Positions 9,135 through 21,017 of a stretch of DNA of 64,000 bases are shown one piece after another. A program made the position numbers and the translations under genes. Source of the DNA: Brachycybe producta. Its lineage: Eukaryota; Arthropoda; Diplopoda; Playtdesmida; Andrognathidae. The notes below the pieces were generated by a model, which was not told the origin of the DNA, did not search any database, and worked only from the letters and a program-made list of their open reading frames with translations. Every line of letters begins with the position of its first letter. Position 1 is the stretch's first letter. The stretch is taken from contig JAUPFP010000017.1 of the NCBI GenBank assembly GCA_036925085.1, positions 4,058,460 through 4,122,459 on the forward strand, given 5' to 3'.

Positions 9135-11285
9135 TCATTGATAGCAGGAAGCAACAAAAAGCCACTGGCCCTGGTCGTCCAGCAGGTCCCGGTGGAAGAT
9201 GTTGTGTATGTCCCAGTTCCCGATGATTTGCCTGGAGGACCGCTTGTTGTGTAGAATGGCCCAAGCGTCATCCCACAGGACGGCAGTCCTGTAGCGGGGA
9301 TCCGGTTCCGGGATGAAGGTACGACTGGTGCGGAACGTTTGTCCTGCTGGCAGCCCAAAGACGGAGTTAACGAAAGCCCCCAGAAAAGCAGACGTAGCTG
9401 TGTCGATGGAGTCTCCGGCGAAGCTCAGGGTCTTGACAATCCTTCGCTTCGGGAACACTATTGTAATGAAGGTGTTCGCCTGGCGGGAGAGTCCCATGAT
9501 ATATCGCTCCCGCGGAGGGAGGTACAACTGAGGGAACCCTTCCTCCAGAGCAAAGTGTCCCACGTAGAGGGTATTAGCAGAGCGTACTTCGCGCTGCCAA
9601 GTGACCCAACGATTGTTGAGGAGGCTTTCGCAGGAGGTGGTGGCCATTCGGAAAGGACGATCCAGCGGTAACTGCCTCACAGTAGTCCCGACAGGGAGTA
9701 GTGTGGGCGGTGCGGCCGGGCATGGTGGTTCGGAGGCTGCAGATTTTGTGCCATCAAATGTGCCCACGATTGGCCTAGCATGGCGCAAGGCGGACCGGGC
9801 CATATCACGGGCTCGCTGACGCTGTTGCTTCGAGGCCAATCCCTTGCTCAAGGCCTCTGCAGGTTTGCCGCTTCCTGGGAGAAGACCCAGTGCTTCCCGT
9901 GGATTGCCTCCCTCCCGCATTACGTTCTGTAGAAGGTCTGTAATGACCTTTCGCTTCTTTAAAAAGGCGGCACGATCAGTGGAAGGCGGAGGCGGTGGGG
10001 CACATGAGTATGCTTTCCAGGAGGGTGACCCAGAGATGGCGAAGGAGGACGGCACAGGGCCAGATTCGCTGGGCCCTAATACACGTGGCGATGGTCATGA
10101 TCCAGCTGGACATGCAGGTCCTGCGAAGGTGCCGTGGCCCATCGGTGGAAACTGTCATGCGGTGGAGAGCTGCATAGGGAGGAGCTGTGGTGCTCATGAT
10201 GGCTTTTCCGTCGGGTCGGCACCGGGGCTGAAGTTGGGAGCCACATGGCGGAGATCGGTATGGCTGTGAGTGCGTGTATGCCCCAGCAGCAACCTTGATG
10301 GCAACTGGTCCGTGGACCACCACGATGAAAGGTAGTGTTGGTGGTGACGTGGCAACCTCCTTATGTGGTGGTGCGGCATGTCTTGAAGTGGATGGCGAGG
10401 ATAATGGTGTGAGAGGAGGTGGTGGCGTCATAGTTGGGGTGGATGGTGCTGATGAGGAAAATGGCGCCACAGGTGTTGGTGATGCCTCCTGGTGCCAGAA
10501 GGACTCCGGGGGCATCAGCGAGTGCGAGGATGATCGAGACAGAGTAGTCATAACAGTAGATAGAAAGGTGGAAGGCGATGGTGATGGTAAAGCTGAAGGT
10601 GCGGCTGGTCGGGCCCCTTGGAGGCGGGCCTCGATCTGCAAGAGCTCTTCCTTCGGGAGTTGTTCTGTGCAGGGGAGGCCCAGCTCGTTGAGACGAGAGC
10701 AGACTGCACGGAGGCAAGCCAGGCTTTCCTCTCCTTGAATATCTTTTGCTACCTGTCGCAAGGCAGCCTAACACTGAAGTTCCAGCTGAAGATCCTCTAG
10801 GGGAGGGTATCGACCCACCTCCCCCGCGTTTCCCTCTTGCGGCAGCTCCACCCAGAACGGGTTGTCCAGGCATGATGCTATCGCGGAAGGCCTGATTGAC
10901 ACCCCACGCCATGGTGTTGTTGTCGATCTTGCCCTCCTTTTTCTCCTAGTAATGTTTCAATGTTGTGACGTCAAAGGGAACGATGCTGCTGAGAGCATCC
11001 GGCCTCCCTTCACGTCCGACATTTGCTGGACCCTTGAAGTTGGGTTTTAGGCGCTTCTGCCCTCGCCGGCTGAAATTCCCCGACTCGGAGGAGGTGCGGT
11101 GCCTAGAAGGAATGTCAGGTGACTCTCTCCTCGTGGCGGGTGCACTGGCGGTGCCCGCTACTTGTTGAGTATATGTCGGAGCTGGTGAGAGGTTCGGCAG
11201 TCTCCGCCATTCCCCTCTCAAAATCGTCATCACTTGAAGTGGTGGACATTCGTCGACTCCCTCTCCAGGATCCGCGGCCCGACAT
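9135..11285 (-). pseudogene. Unrecognised GC-rich coding-like block, possibly internal region of an LTR element (fossil)
   Basis: Minus-strand block with strong coding character in several frames: long open stretches at 10946-11233, 10361-10912, 9976-10761 and 9135-10055. The first ATG (11285) is preceded by a promoter-like region. The upstream part is rich in Ser, Thr and Pro, the last 306-codon part looks globular with Arg-rich helices (LNNRWVTWQREV) and a segment FPQLYLPPRERYIMG. I do not recognise a family. Its position just upstream of an L1 LTR on the same strand suggests the gag-like part of a retroelement, but a captured host gene is not excluded. It is broken in a few places. Confidence 0.4.
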
Positions 11286-11680
11286 AATTAGATAGTTATT
11301 GAAAAAGTTCTTACTTTAAGAATGTCCCGCTGGTAGGTACTTCCGAACAATAGCAGAAATCGGTGCCCGATCACTCTGCTATTGGCTAAAAGAGATAAAA
11401 GTCTCGAAGGCTCGGTGCACACACAAAAACACAAAAGCTCGATGAATCGAAGACGGCACAAGCTGTGAATGCACAAATTGAAGAATGAAAACAGAAGTCG
11501 CAAAACTCGAAAAACTTTGAAGAGTTATTAAAGAAAGATAATTTCGATGATGAAGACTGAGGTGGTGATTGCTCTTGATGAAAAGAAACAAGTGGAGTGA
11601 TTGACCATGTTTGGTCCTTTTTCATATATTTGTTTCTAAATTTGGGAGTTCGAAGGATTGGCCCCTTTTGGAATGGGACA
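11286..11680 (-). promoter_or_regulatory. Promoter-like leader upstream of the unknown block
   Basis: On the minus strand a CCAAT box (GGCCAATCC, near 11660) and an AATATATGAAAAAG TATA-like stretch near 11625 precede a C/T-rich leader that runs to the ATG at 11285. The spacing is that of a simple RNA polymerase II promoter. Inferred from motif order only. Confidence 0.3.
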
Positions 11681-12660
11681 CCATATTCTAATTGGTTTTT
11701 TTCTTTTTGTTTTATTTATTGGGGGTGGGGGTTGTCCACCAATATTAAATACCAAAAGGTGTTTTGATCCAGTTCTTATTAGGCAGGTCCCTGTTCATTA
11801 TTTTGAATAAATAAAAGAGTCTCGGGGGAAAGAGCCGTTATTTTGTTATCGCCCATTAACTCTCTCCCTCTTTTAATGTCTCTTTTTTTCTCAAATTAAC
11901 ACTGGTCAATAGGGTCACTGGTGTACCTCATTGTTTGTTATGATTTTTTTAGAGGGGTTAGTTTCCCAGGAACTTTATTAGTTCATTGAGGGTGGCAGGT
12001 TCCGAAATATTTTTATATTTTAATTGACCCCTCCGTATTGTTTTTCGTTTTCCTCGTTCTTCGGTTTCTTCTGTTTCTCTTTTGCGTGTCTTCCTTTGAA
12101 GTCCATAATTTGTGCATTGATTTGGCCCCCAGACATGGTATTCTCTTTGAAGTTTTTATTTTTTTTAACTGTCAGGGTCACTGATGTCCATCCATGATAG
12201 GGGGCATGTTATATTTTTCATGTACCTTCTGTTGTACTATTTTGGGCATCCTTGACTCATTATGTTATTTCCTATTCACCATGTGGTTGACAGTTGTTTT
12301 GAGGGCCACGTGGTTTTGGTGTAATTATTGCAGTGGTTGCCAATATGTAAACATTGGCAGCCATGATGAAAAATTAGAGTTGTGAGAATTTTTAAAGTTT
12401 GAGTGATATTTGAGTGTTTTTATGGGAGTTGTTGATGTGTGAGGTTATTTATTCGTTGGGGGGTTCCTTTTACCCCCTCCCCCACCTCTTGACAACTGTC
12501 CTCAGTTGTTCTCTCAAATTCCTCCTGCTTTCTATTGTTGGTATTTGATGCTTGTAGTGTTTATTTCTGTGGTCATAGAATAAACACTAATGGATTATTG
12601 TTTTATTTGTCACGGTGGGTGTCTTGCTAGCGTTGGTGGCCAACTGCAGATCGACGTCAC
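11681..12660. other. Unclassified T-rich sequence, possibly an old LTR
   Basis: About 1 kb, plus-strand T-rich. AATAAATAAAAG near 11806 and GAATAAACAC near 12578 resemble polyadenylation signals of LTR R regions, and 'cactggtcaatagggtcact' recalls L3. No ends or target duplication can be fixed. Confidence 0.3.
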
Positions 12661-12676
12661 TTCTGGAGTAGAGGTT

Positions 12677-15600
12677 TTAGACCACCCCAGAGGCGTTGTT
12701 GGATTTATCAATAGCCTCTGATGAAGTCTCTCCCAGAGCCCATCCGATGTGTGCTTCGATGCATTTTTGTCGGAGTGTGGACTCGAAGAGGTTGTCCTTT
12801 AAGTATACTTTGTTTGTAGTCATGGACATGGCGAGGTGAAAAGCTCGACCCAGATCTCGGCCTAGGATAGCCTCGGGTTGGCCGGCAATCACCAGCATGT
12901 GCCCTCGCATGGTGTGGGTGCCCAGCTGAACCATTGCGAGTTTTCCCACCACAGTGATCTTCAGGCCTCCCACGCCCTGAATGTTGGGTGGGATTAACAC
13001 AGGCTCGATTTCGAACTTGTGCTTCTGTGCGAGTTCAACTGAGATGACGCTTCCCATAGCTCCGGTGTCCGCAAGCATACGTATGACTTCTGTATTGATG
13101 GTGACGGTGATGCGCGGATGTCTGTCGCTAGCATCGTATTCTCCGACTTCCTGAGGTGAACAGCTGTCGATCAGCGTAGTGACCCTTCTTCGGTGGCTGG
13201 GTGCCAGGGGCCATGATGGCTACCGTTTGATTTTTGCGGCACCCTTCCGCCTCCATTTTGAATTTTGAATTTGAAAAATTACTATGCAAGCAGCCGTAAA
13301 GGCCTATGGCAGAGGGACAAGAGTCCAAGTGCAGCATAGAAAATGCATTGTCAAAACCAGAAAATATAAAACCTTATTGATATAAACCCAACAACAATTT
13401 CAATATTTTTTAATGCTGCAAATATATGCATTGTCAAAACAAAACAAAATTATGACTCCCATAAAATACGTTTTTCCTGCACAAAATCCCCAGCAAGCGA
13501 GTTCCCATTGATGAGGAGAGGACGTCGAGCGTGTCCTTCCACTGGATCAATTCATCTGAGGTCCATGCACGTATGGGTGCCCGATTGATTATGTGAATAG
13601 GTACATTTTCAGGATCGTCGGAACTGTCGGTGTTGGGTTTTTCGGGCTGTGGTGCCTTTCCGATTGAAACTGGAGCTAGAAGAGGGATTCGATGGATTTG
13701 TCCCCCGAGTCGAACTAATGCGAACTCCGTTCTCAGTAATTACATCAGTTTCAGACGCCTTCTCCTCAGTGTCATAATCGGTTATCGGTTCTCCAAACTG
13801 CTTGATGGCGGCTTTCTTCTTGAGTTGGCAACACTCACAGACGAAATGTCCCAACTTCCCACAATTATAGCACATCGACTTGCTCTTGTCGAATGTGCGA
13901 GTGGTGTCTTGTTTGGTATCCGTTGTGGAGTGTCGCCCGGGATTAGTCGTTGCAGTTTGGTTTGGCTTTTTATCGTGCCTAGAACAATGTGTGTGGTCTT
14001 TAGAGCTGGCGGTTTCCGCCTGCTCTTTATCGGTCTTCGATGCTTCTTTGCCTGTTTGTGCACCAGATGCAGCCTTCGGTTCCAACAGCCATTTGTTTAA
14101 GGACAATACGACTACTTCTATGTTGAGGACGGCAATGGCAGAGTCCTTAAATGATGTAGTGGATGCATGATGGACACCATCTTGAAGGGTTGGATGTAGT
14201 GCACGACGCAACTGATTTATGTGCAGTTGATCGTCCATGTACGGGTAAACTCGGTCGCCGAGGGCAATAAATTTCCAGATGAAGGCCTGGGTGCCCTCGC
14301 CTTCCGCTTAAAGCATCTCTATATACTGCTTCTCCAGGATGGGTAATTCGTTTGGCCTACCGAATGTATCCATCATTCGTACTCTCAGCTCGGGCCACAA
14401 AATGCCACGACATTCGTACTTCAACTTGCTCAACCACGTGCGGGCAGCCCCAGTGAAGCACCCAGTGAGATACTCTTCCTTGTGGCGGTCAGTCCAGTCA
14501 TACAGGTGAGCCACTTCCTCGAATTCTTCCAGGAAGGGGCGGAAATCTGTTAATCCATCAAATTTCTGGATTGCATAGGCTGGGTGACGGCCGTTGTATT
14601 TCTTGTTGAAATCATTGGTCGAGGTCTTTTTGGGGACTGGGTGATAGATGCCGTCTTGTACATTTGACATCCCAGTCGTCATCGGTGCTGCCACGTGCAG
14701 TGGAAAACGTGGTGAATATACTGAAAGATCCTGTGTCGGGTCTTGGTTCCGGGCCCTACCCTGCTGCTGTTCCGTGGGTGCCAAGTGATGGTCACCATAT
14801 GCAGCCTGGATGAGATTGTGGAGTCAGCATGTGTCATAGTCGGTGGTGCACGCGGTTGTTCCGTGCGCTAGTCTCTACGCCGCTGAAAGTCTGACTGGTC
14901 TCGACGCAATTGTTCGCTTGTGCATGGAGTGTACTGCCAATCAGAGTGGCATGGTAGATGACGTGGTGCATAGTGTCTGTCGCGACGATCATGATGCGGA
15001 ACATGTGGCTCTCTGTAACCATAGTAAGAGGTTGCAGACAGGTCAGAATCATCGTTACGACGGTGTGTGCATGTTGTCGGCTGCGGTGTTCTTGGTCGGT
15101 TCGGTGTGAACCGATCGTCTATGAGCCGATCCATGCGTTCAGCTAGCGTGGTCGCCTGCGGCGGTGGTGTTGCATCAATGCATCAATGATGGGTTATCTT
15201 GCAAATTCTCGTGAGAGCCCCGGTGATCAGGCAGGAGATCCGAAGATTCGTTCGAGGTAGCCATGATTGATGATGTGGCGTGTAGTGTAAGTGGTGTGGA
15301 TCTGTGGTGAAGAACGAGTCCTGCGACGTTCGATTCGGTGTGTGCAGCTCCGAGGGTTCTTGAGAGTTCTTGGTCCCGGATCAGGGTCCAGTATGAGGCG
15401 ACTCGCTCAACACGCTGTCATGGTTCTGTAAGTCGATGTGCGTTCTTGTATGCTGGTAATTGGTGTTTCTGTCGGTAACCGACACCCTCGTACTCTTATA
15501 CACTGAGTGACGATGGATTACCTTTGTTTCGCTTGTGTAGTAGCATTGTTTTTAGTCCAGTGGCGTGTTGGTTGTAATGTCCTCAGTTGGGTGTAATGGC

Positions 15601-15786
15601 TTCCAACTGGTGTATTGTTGTGGATTCTTTATTGAGTCTTCTTGGAAGGATCTCTTGCTCAACACGTGGTATTTTGGTGATCATGTGGAAACTATGAGTC
15701 TTAGAATTCTCAATAAAGAACAGCAGGTGCACAATTCAAATCTGAGCATGGTACATCACCCAATCAAACATTGCACTGGAAGAATG
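12677..15786 (-). mobile_element. Ty3/gypsy-type gag-protease remnant 1 (fossil)
   Basis: Minus strand. Gag runs from an ATG near 15262 through 14784-14308 (capsid-like, with AYAIQKFDG and FLEEFEEVAHLYDW) to a nucleocapsid with a CCHC knuckle (CYNCGKLGHFVCEC) near 13840. An aspartic protease with LADTGAMGSVIS lies at 12677-13078. A 250-bp CR1 piece is inserted between gag and protease. No reverse transcriptase or integrase follows. It is broken in several places, with a leader of unclear extent to 15786 where CR1-A begins. Old fossil. Confidence 0.75.
13262..13511 (-). mobile_element. CR1 3'-end fragment inserted in gypsy remnant 1
   Basis: 250-bp piece matching the last part of the CR1 copies B and C: the end of ORF2 (GCAAGCGAGTTCC), the motif 'gcaaatatatgcattgtc' and the terminal (ATTCAAA)n-like tail at 13262-13275. 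It overlaps the 3' end of CR1-A by about 88 bp, with near identity, and holds precisely the tail that CR1-A lacks. Confidence 0.8.
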
Positions 15787-15877
15787 CAAATATATGCATT
15801 GTCAAAACAAAACAAAATTATGACTCCCATAAAATACGTTTTTCCTGCACAAAATCCCCAGCAAGCGAGTTCCATTG

Positions 15878-18692
15878 TCAAATCGCCCTAGGGACAAATG
15901 ACCAGTAATAAGAATCTGTTCGTGCAAAAATCTCTCCAACTTTGTTAGAGTGGTCACCCCTACCCAAATATAATGCCCTGCAAAGTTTACTTGAAGTAGG
16001 TTTAGGGCAAGAGCCTTCTAGCATTCGATTAAAGATATTAAGACTAAAATCTGACTGTCTTGCAAGTAAACTATCCCAACCAAGCTCTGAAAGCATTTTA
16101 GTTACACTGTCGGCATATCCATATTTACCACAAACAAACCTAGCAGCCCTGCATTGGACCATTTCTATAGATTGAGCTAAGTCTTCAGTGTGAGGATTCC
16201 ACACGGAGCTGCAGTATTCTAGATGGGGACGTACTAATGATTGATATGCTATACATTTTACCTCCCTGGGACACCTTCTTAGAACGCGTTGACTAAACCT
16301 AAGCATCTGCATAGACTTGGAAATAATATGTTCGACATGCAGCTTCCAAGAAAGCTTAGCTGTAATCGTTACCCCCAAATACTTATAAGAATCTACGTTA
16401 TTAAGTGGAATGGCCCCTATTCTATATGGAAATATTATTGGATTCCTTCCCCTAGCTACCCTCATTACACAACATTTTCCCTTATTAAGTTGAAGTTGCC
16501 ATTTAGAACACCATGCCTCTATTGCTTTCAAGTCACTATCAATAATATGGCAATCATTGCCTGAGGTAATCTCACGATAAATTATTGTATCATCTGCAAA
16601 TAGCCGGCAATTGCTGCTAACTTGACTGCTAAGGTCATTGATATATAAAAGAAACAGAAGCGGACCCAACACACTAACCTGAGGAACCCCTGATGTAACC
16701 CCTATCCAGTCAGATTCAGACCCACCTGCAACAACCCTTTGTTTCCTATCACTCAAAAAAGAATGCACCCATTTATACACCTGTTCACCCAATCCATACC
16801 CACTAATTTTTGTCATTAGTTTTGAGTGAGAAACTGTGTCAAATGCCTTGCAGAGATCAAGAAAAACCAAATCTATCTGACTGCCTTTGTCTAAAATTTT
16901 CTGAAGGTCATCAACTAAAAGAATAAGCTGGGTTTCACATGAACGCCCCCTAAGAAACCCATGCTGGTTATCACACAAAAGATTGTTTTCCATAAGAAAA
17001 TTCATTGATGTGATTCATATGTTCAAGGACCTTGCAAACTATCGAGGTTAAAAACACGGGTCTGTAATTAGTTACCTGAGACTTGTCTCCTGATTTAAAA
17101 ATTGGACTAACATTAGCTAATTTCCACATATCTGGTACAATACCTACATCTAAACTCTGTTGAAAAATTAACTGAAGGTATGGACCCAACTCTGGTGCAA
17201 GATTTTTTAAAATGATAGCATACATCCCATCTGGACCACAGGTTTTATTTGAGTCTAATTTTAGAAGTTGCTTGACTATCCCATCTGCAGTTATTACAAT
17301 TTGATCCATACAAAGAGATGTTGAATGAAAACCCTCATGTGGTATGGCATCATCTATTGTGAAGACCTTCTTGTATTGTTCATTTAATAAGGTAGCTTTC
17401 CCTACTGGATCTGAAACAAGCTTCCCATTTGTGTCAACCAGAGAAGGAATAGATTCTCTACTTCGCCTAGAGTTCTTGATGTAATGCCAAAATAGCTTTG
17501 GGTCCGTTTTTAACCATTCTCCAAGCGTTTCTGTTTTAAAAGTATCGTGAGCTAACAAGATTTCCCGTTTTGCTGCTGTGCGTGCAATACAGAATTCATT
17601 GCAGTTCACTAATTTTGGGTGATTTCTAGCCCTATTCCTCCATAAGCGTTGCTTACGAAAAGCCCTTTTAACTTTGCTTGTGTACCATACTGGTGTGGCA
17701 CAGTCTCTAACTACCTTGGTTGGAATAAAGGAGGAAGACCCACTTAAAATTAAACTATGAAATCGTGACCAATTCAAATTCACATTTTGAGGATGAAAAC
17801 ATTCTTTAAATTTATGAAAATTATCTATCAAATGTGACTTAAAACCATCCCAATTACATTTGTTAAAAAGAAACACTACTCTTTTAACCTCAGAAATTTT
17901 TTCCACACATGCATTAACATCACATAAGACAATCTGATGATCACTAATTCCCCCTGATACCCTAACATTGGCTAATAACTCCAGACTATTAGTCAGTACT
18001 ACATCAAGAATTTTGTCATCTCTGGTTGGTTTAGTTACAACCTGTTCCATAGAATAAGTATTCATACTATCTAAAAATGAAACTGCTAATGGCTTGTCAA
18101 TGCTACTTTTCACCATATGCATTTCCCAGTTGATGTTTGGAAAATTTACATCACCTCCTAAAATAATGATTGGGCTATGGTATTTACGATGAAGAGTGTC
18201 CAAAGAAGTTCTTACACTAGTGACATCTGCTATGGAGGATCCCGGTGGCCGATAGAAAGAATATAAAAACACCTTTTTACCATTCTTTAGCCTTAAACTA
18301 CAACATACTATTTCACAGTCTGTTTCAAAACTTGTTTCCCTGCAACTATGAAATATTTGTGAAATAGCTATGAAAACCCCACCCCCAGAATGACCAACCC
18401 TGTCTCTATGGTACACTGTGAAACCATCTGGAAATATTTCCCTATTATTAACAGTATCATTAAGCCATGACTCTGTACCAAGAATTATATTGCAACCAGT
18501 ATCCTCAACTGCCGCAATGAACTCAAGAACTTTGTTTCGTAGACTCCTACAGTTAACCACCATAACCTTTACATGTGAAGGTATAACTGAAGTGGGTTTT
18601 CCTAAATGATTTCCTTCCTGGACAGTGTTTGAAGAAATAATACCTGAAACAAAGGAACTATTGCTCCCAGCAACAAGCTGTGGAGCATTCAT
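15878..18692 (-). pseudogene. CR1-A ORF2: AP endonuclease and reverse transcriptase, one frameshift
   Basis: Starts MNAPQLVAGS at 18692. Endonuclease landmarks: VVNCRSLRNK, GTESWL, SFYRPPGSS, GGDVNFPN and SDHQIV. Reverse transcriptase landmarks: FKSGDKSQVTNYRP, FLDLCKAFDT, GVPQVSVLGP and FADDTIIYRE. A small indel near 17005-17015 shifts the frame, giving segments 16971-18692 and 15878-17005; otherwise it is open. GVPQGS is changed to GVPQVS here. The RT finger segment after QHGFLRG (RSCETQLILLVDD) is present, unlike in copies B and C. Confidence 0.85.
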
Positions 18693-18737
18693 ATTAGTAT
18701 CAACCCCCTAAAGCGTTTGCAAATAAACCCCAAAACC

Positions 18738-19841
18738 TTACCCTAAAAAATGCTTAACAAAATCACCTATCTTTTTACCCACAATCCTACCAGACCTGTA
18801 ATGAAAATGAACCCCATCCCTACTCCAGGAACCCCCAAAATTGACCATAACTGCTCCATTTACATAACGTGCCTTACGAGTAACTATATCACCCCTATCC
18901 CACCTCTCAGGAATAGCACTAACTTTAACAGTAACTCCAGCCCTACAACATAAAGTATGCTTTACTAAGTCCGCTAGCCCATCTAAAACTTCCCCTCCAA
19001 ACTGTCTACACACATCATTAGCCCCCACTTGCAGAACAACTAAGACCTCTTCTGCTTTTTCCCCACATACCATTCTCTTGATACGTTCCTTAACATCTTT
19101 AATCTGAGCCCCTGGTAAACAAGCTACACTTACTTTTCCTCTATCTTCACCCACCACCCACTTATCAAGCCTTTTGACATTACTATCACCTACAAAAATT
19201 ACTGATCTGCTCTGCACCCTTTCCAAAATAACCCCACCCTCATTTCTTTCCTCAGTCTTACTGACATTCTTCTTACCCTGTCTAGCATCATTCTTCTTAC
19301 CCTTACTAACACCCTTCTTACCTTTACTAACACCTTGCTTCTTACCCTTGCTAACAACCTCCTGCGCTGCATTTACATTCCCTACACTTGCTTTCTTATA
19401 CTTCTCAGACCCCTTGCATCTCTGCTCTACATTTACACTTTCTACTACCTCCACAGATCCCACTGATAATTCCCTAAAAACATTAAACCTGTTCTTTACT
19501 GGAGTACATTCTGAAGCTAAAGCTGGCCTAACCTTTCTTCTCTCTTTTTCTAAAACAACTCCCCAACCTACACCCCCAGTATTATGCTTAAGGGGTGTAG
19601 CAAAAGGCACAGATTCCCTGCTGTGAAAAGGGCCTGGCTGTGACTCAAACACAGCCAGCCTCTCCCTCAACCAAGCCACCTCTACCTCAAGCTGCACCAC
19701 CTTCTCCCTCAACTCATCTTCAACACCCTTCCCAGACTCAACCTGTTTCCCAGACTCTACCTGCTTCCCAACCTTAACTCTCCTAACAGGTTCAACTAGT
19801 TTCCCAACCTGAACTTGCTTCCCAGACCTAGTATTAACCAT
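18738..19841 (-). CDS. CR1-A ORF1: coiled coil plus SGNH esterase domain
   Basis: 367 codons from MVNTRSGKQVQVG. Basic N terminus, a leucine-heptad coiled coil at about residues 43-66, a Lys/Gly repeat region (VSKGKK repeats, about 165-195), then an SGNH hydrolase-like domain: FVGDSN near 220, QVGAND near 277 and DGVH near 340, the blocks that carry the Ser, Asn and His of this fold. CR1 ORF1 proteins of this type bind the element RNA. Compared with copy B about 17 residues are missing between ARYVN and NFGGSW, inside the esterase domain, so activity is doubtful although the frame is open. Confidence 0.8.
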   Translation of the reverse strand: MVNTRSGKQVQVGKLVEPVRRVKVGKQVESGKQVESGKGVEDELREKVVQLEVEVAWLRERLAVFESQPGPFHSRESVPFATPLKHNTGGVGWGVVLEKERRKVRPALASECTPVKNRFNVFRELSVGSVEVVESVNVEQRCKGSEKYKKASVGNVNAAQEVVSKGKKQGVSKGKKGVSKGKKNDARQGKKNVSKTEERNEGGVILERVQSRSVIFVGDSNVKRLDKWVVGEDRGKVSVACLPGAQIKDVKERIKRMVCGEKAEEVLVVLQVGANDVCRQFGGEVLDGLADLVKHTLCCRAGVTVKVSAIPERWDRGDIVTRKARYVNGAVMVNFGGSWSRDGVHFHYRSGRIVGKKIGDFVKHFLG

Positions 19842-20414
19842 TCTAACTTTCTAACAAAGTTTAGTTCCTAAAAACTCTTGAATTAGAAACTAAATTCAAA
19901 ATAAAATGGCAATAAGAGAAATTTATGAAGTTTGATTTGTACTTATCTAGTATGGCTTCTCCAAACAGAAATCCAGTATGGCATCTTTAATGCAAAACAA
20001 TGAGAAATTAGCATTTTTGGCAAAACGTTGATATCTCTCAAACCAATGTTCAGATTTTCAATCTGATTTCACCAGCGTGTTCAGCAGGCAAAAACCTACA
20101 AGATTTTCTACTTGGATGTCAGGAGTGAGTTAGTTTAAATGGCCAAAACCGAAAGCAAAGGGGAAAAAACTAAAAACGTGGTTTCCAAGATGGCGGCAAA
20201 CAAAGTCAAATTTTCAAGGCTAAATGGCGTTTTTAGTAAAAACGTTATAGCTTAAAAACATCTTTACTAATTTTAAAACCGATTGCTGCAACGTGTTCAG
20301 TACACTTAGTTCTATTTAAATCACTTAAGATGAAACTTGACTGGAAAGATTAAATTAAGAAAATAGCCCAAAAACCGGGAGCAAAATCTTTATGCTACAA
20401 CACTAACACTAACA

Positions 20415-20574
20415 CCTATATGCATTAACAAAAAAACAAAGAGAAGAGGGGAAAAGAGAGTCCCACGTGGCTAGTGGAAAGTGTGTTTTATGCTTGTAAG
20501 CCCCTAGCAATGATACGGAGCTTGGACGAAAACTTGCTTGGAAAATTAAAATGAAGAGTGAAGATAATAGGCCT
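20415..20574. other. Short spacer between CR1-A and CR1-E with AATGATACGGAG repeat
   Basis: Contains CAATGATACGGAG at about 20509-20521. The same word occurs at about 24660 and 24742, on the other side of CR1-E, so CR1-E appears to have landed in a small array of roughly 80-bp units. Confidence 0.45.
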
Positions 20575-21017
20575 ATTTAATTCAATTCAATTCAACTCAG
20601 TACACCTGCAATCAGCTTAAAAGCCATGTGGCAGGGGGGATTGCTCCAATTTATAAACTACTGTCATTTAAACAGAATAGGACATCATTGTTAAATTGAA
20701 ATTGTCCTAACAAAGGGCTATCAACTGGAAGAGAATTCCATAGTCGAATAACATTTGGAAAAAAGACCAGAAATATGCATAAGTTCTAGCAGTTAATTCT
20801 TTGATGGCCTTTGAATGGCCTTGTCTACCCTTACGAGGATTTCTAGTTAATAAGCCATTGAGCAGAGCAATGTTATCATCAGTCAGCAACCGTCCAAATA
20901 GCGCAAGGCTTTGCTCATTTCTTCTAAATGGTTTCCAAATTGGTGAACAATATTCTAATATAGGTCTAACTAGTCTAAAGTAACATACCTCTTTTACATT
21001 TTGTTTACAATGTTTAA

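Larger units (their letters stand above)
15787..20414 (-). mobile_element. CR1-type LINE copy A, nearly full length
   Basis: About 4.6 kb on the minus strand: 5' UTR (19842-20414) with two monomers and a YY1-like block CCAAGATGGCGGC at 20185-20197, ORF1 (18738-19841), a short gap, and ORF2 (15878-18692). It shares its 5' edge with copy B and starts with repeated GTGTTA. The 3' UTR is cut at 15787, about 160 bp short of the tail seen in copies B and C. The best preserved copy in the window. Confidence 0.9.

Noticed and set aside
10194-10738. Plus-strand frames in the GC-rich block
   Set aside because: Low-complexity Gly/Asp/Val translations antisense to the longer minus-strand frames.
11240-11285. 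Start MSGRGSWRG resembling histone H4
   Set aside because: Only the first four residues agree; the rest is Ser/Asp/Arg-rich with no histone fold.
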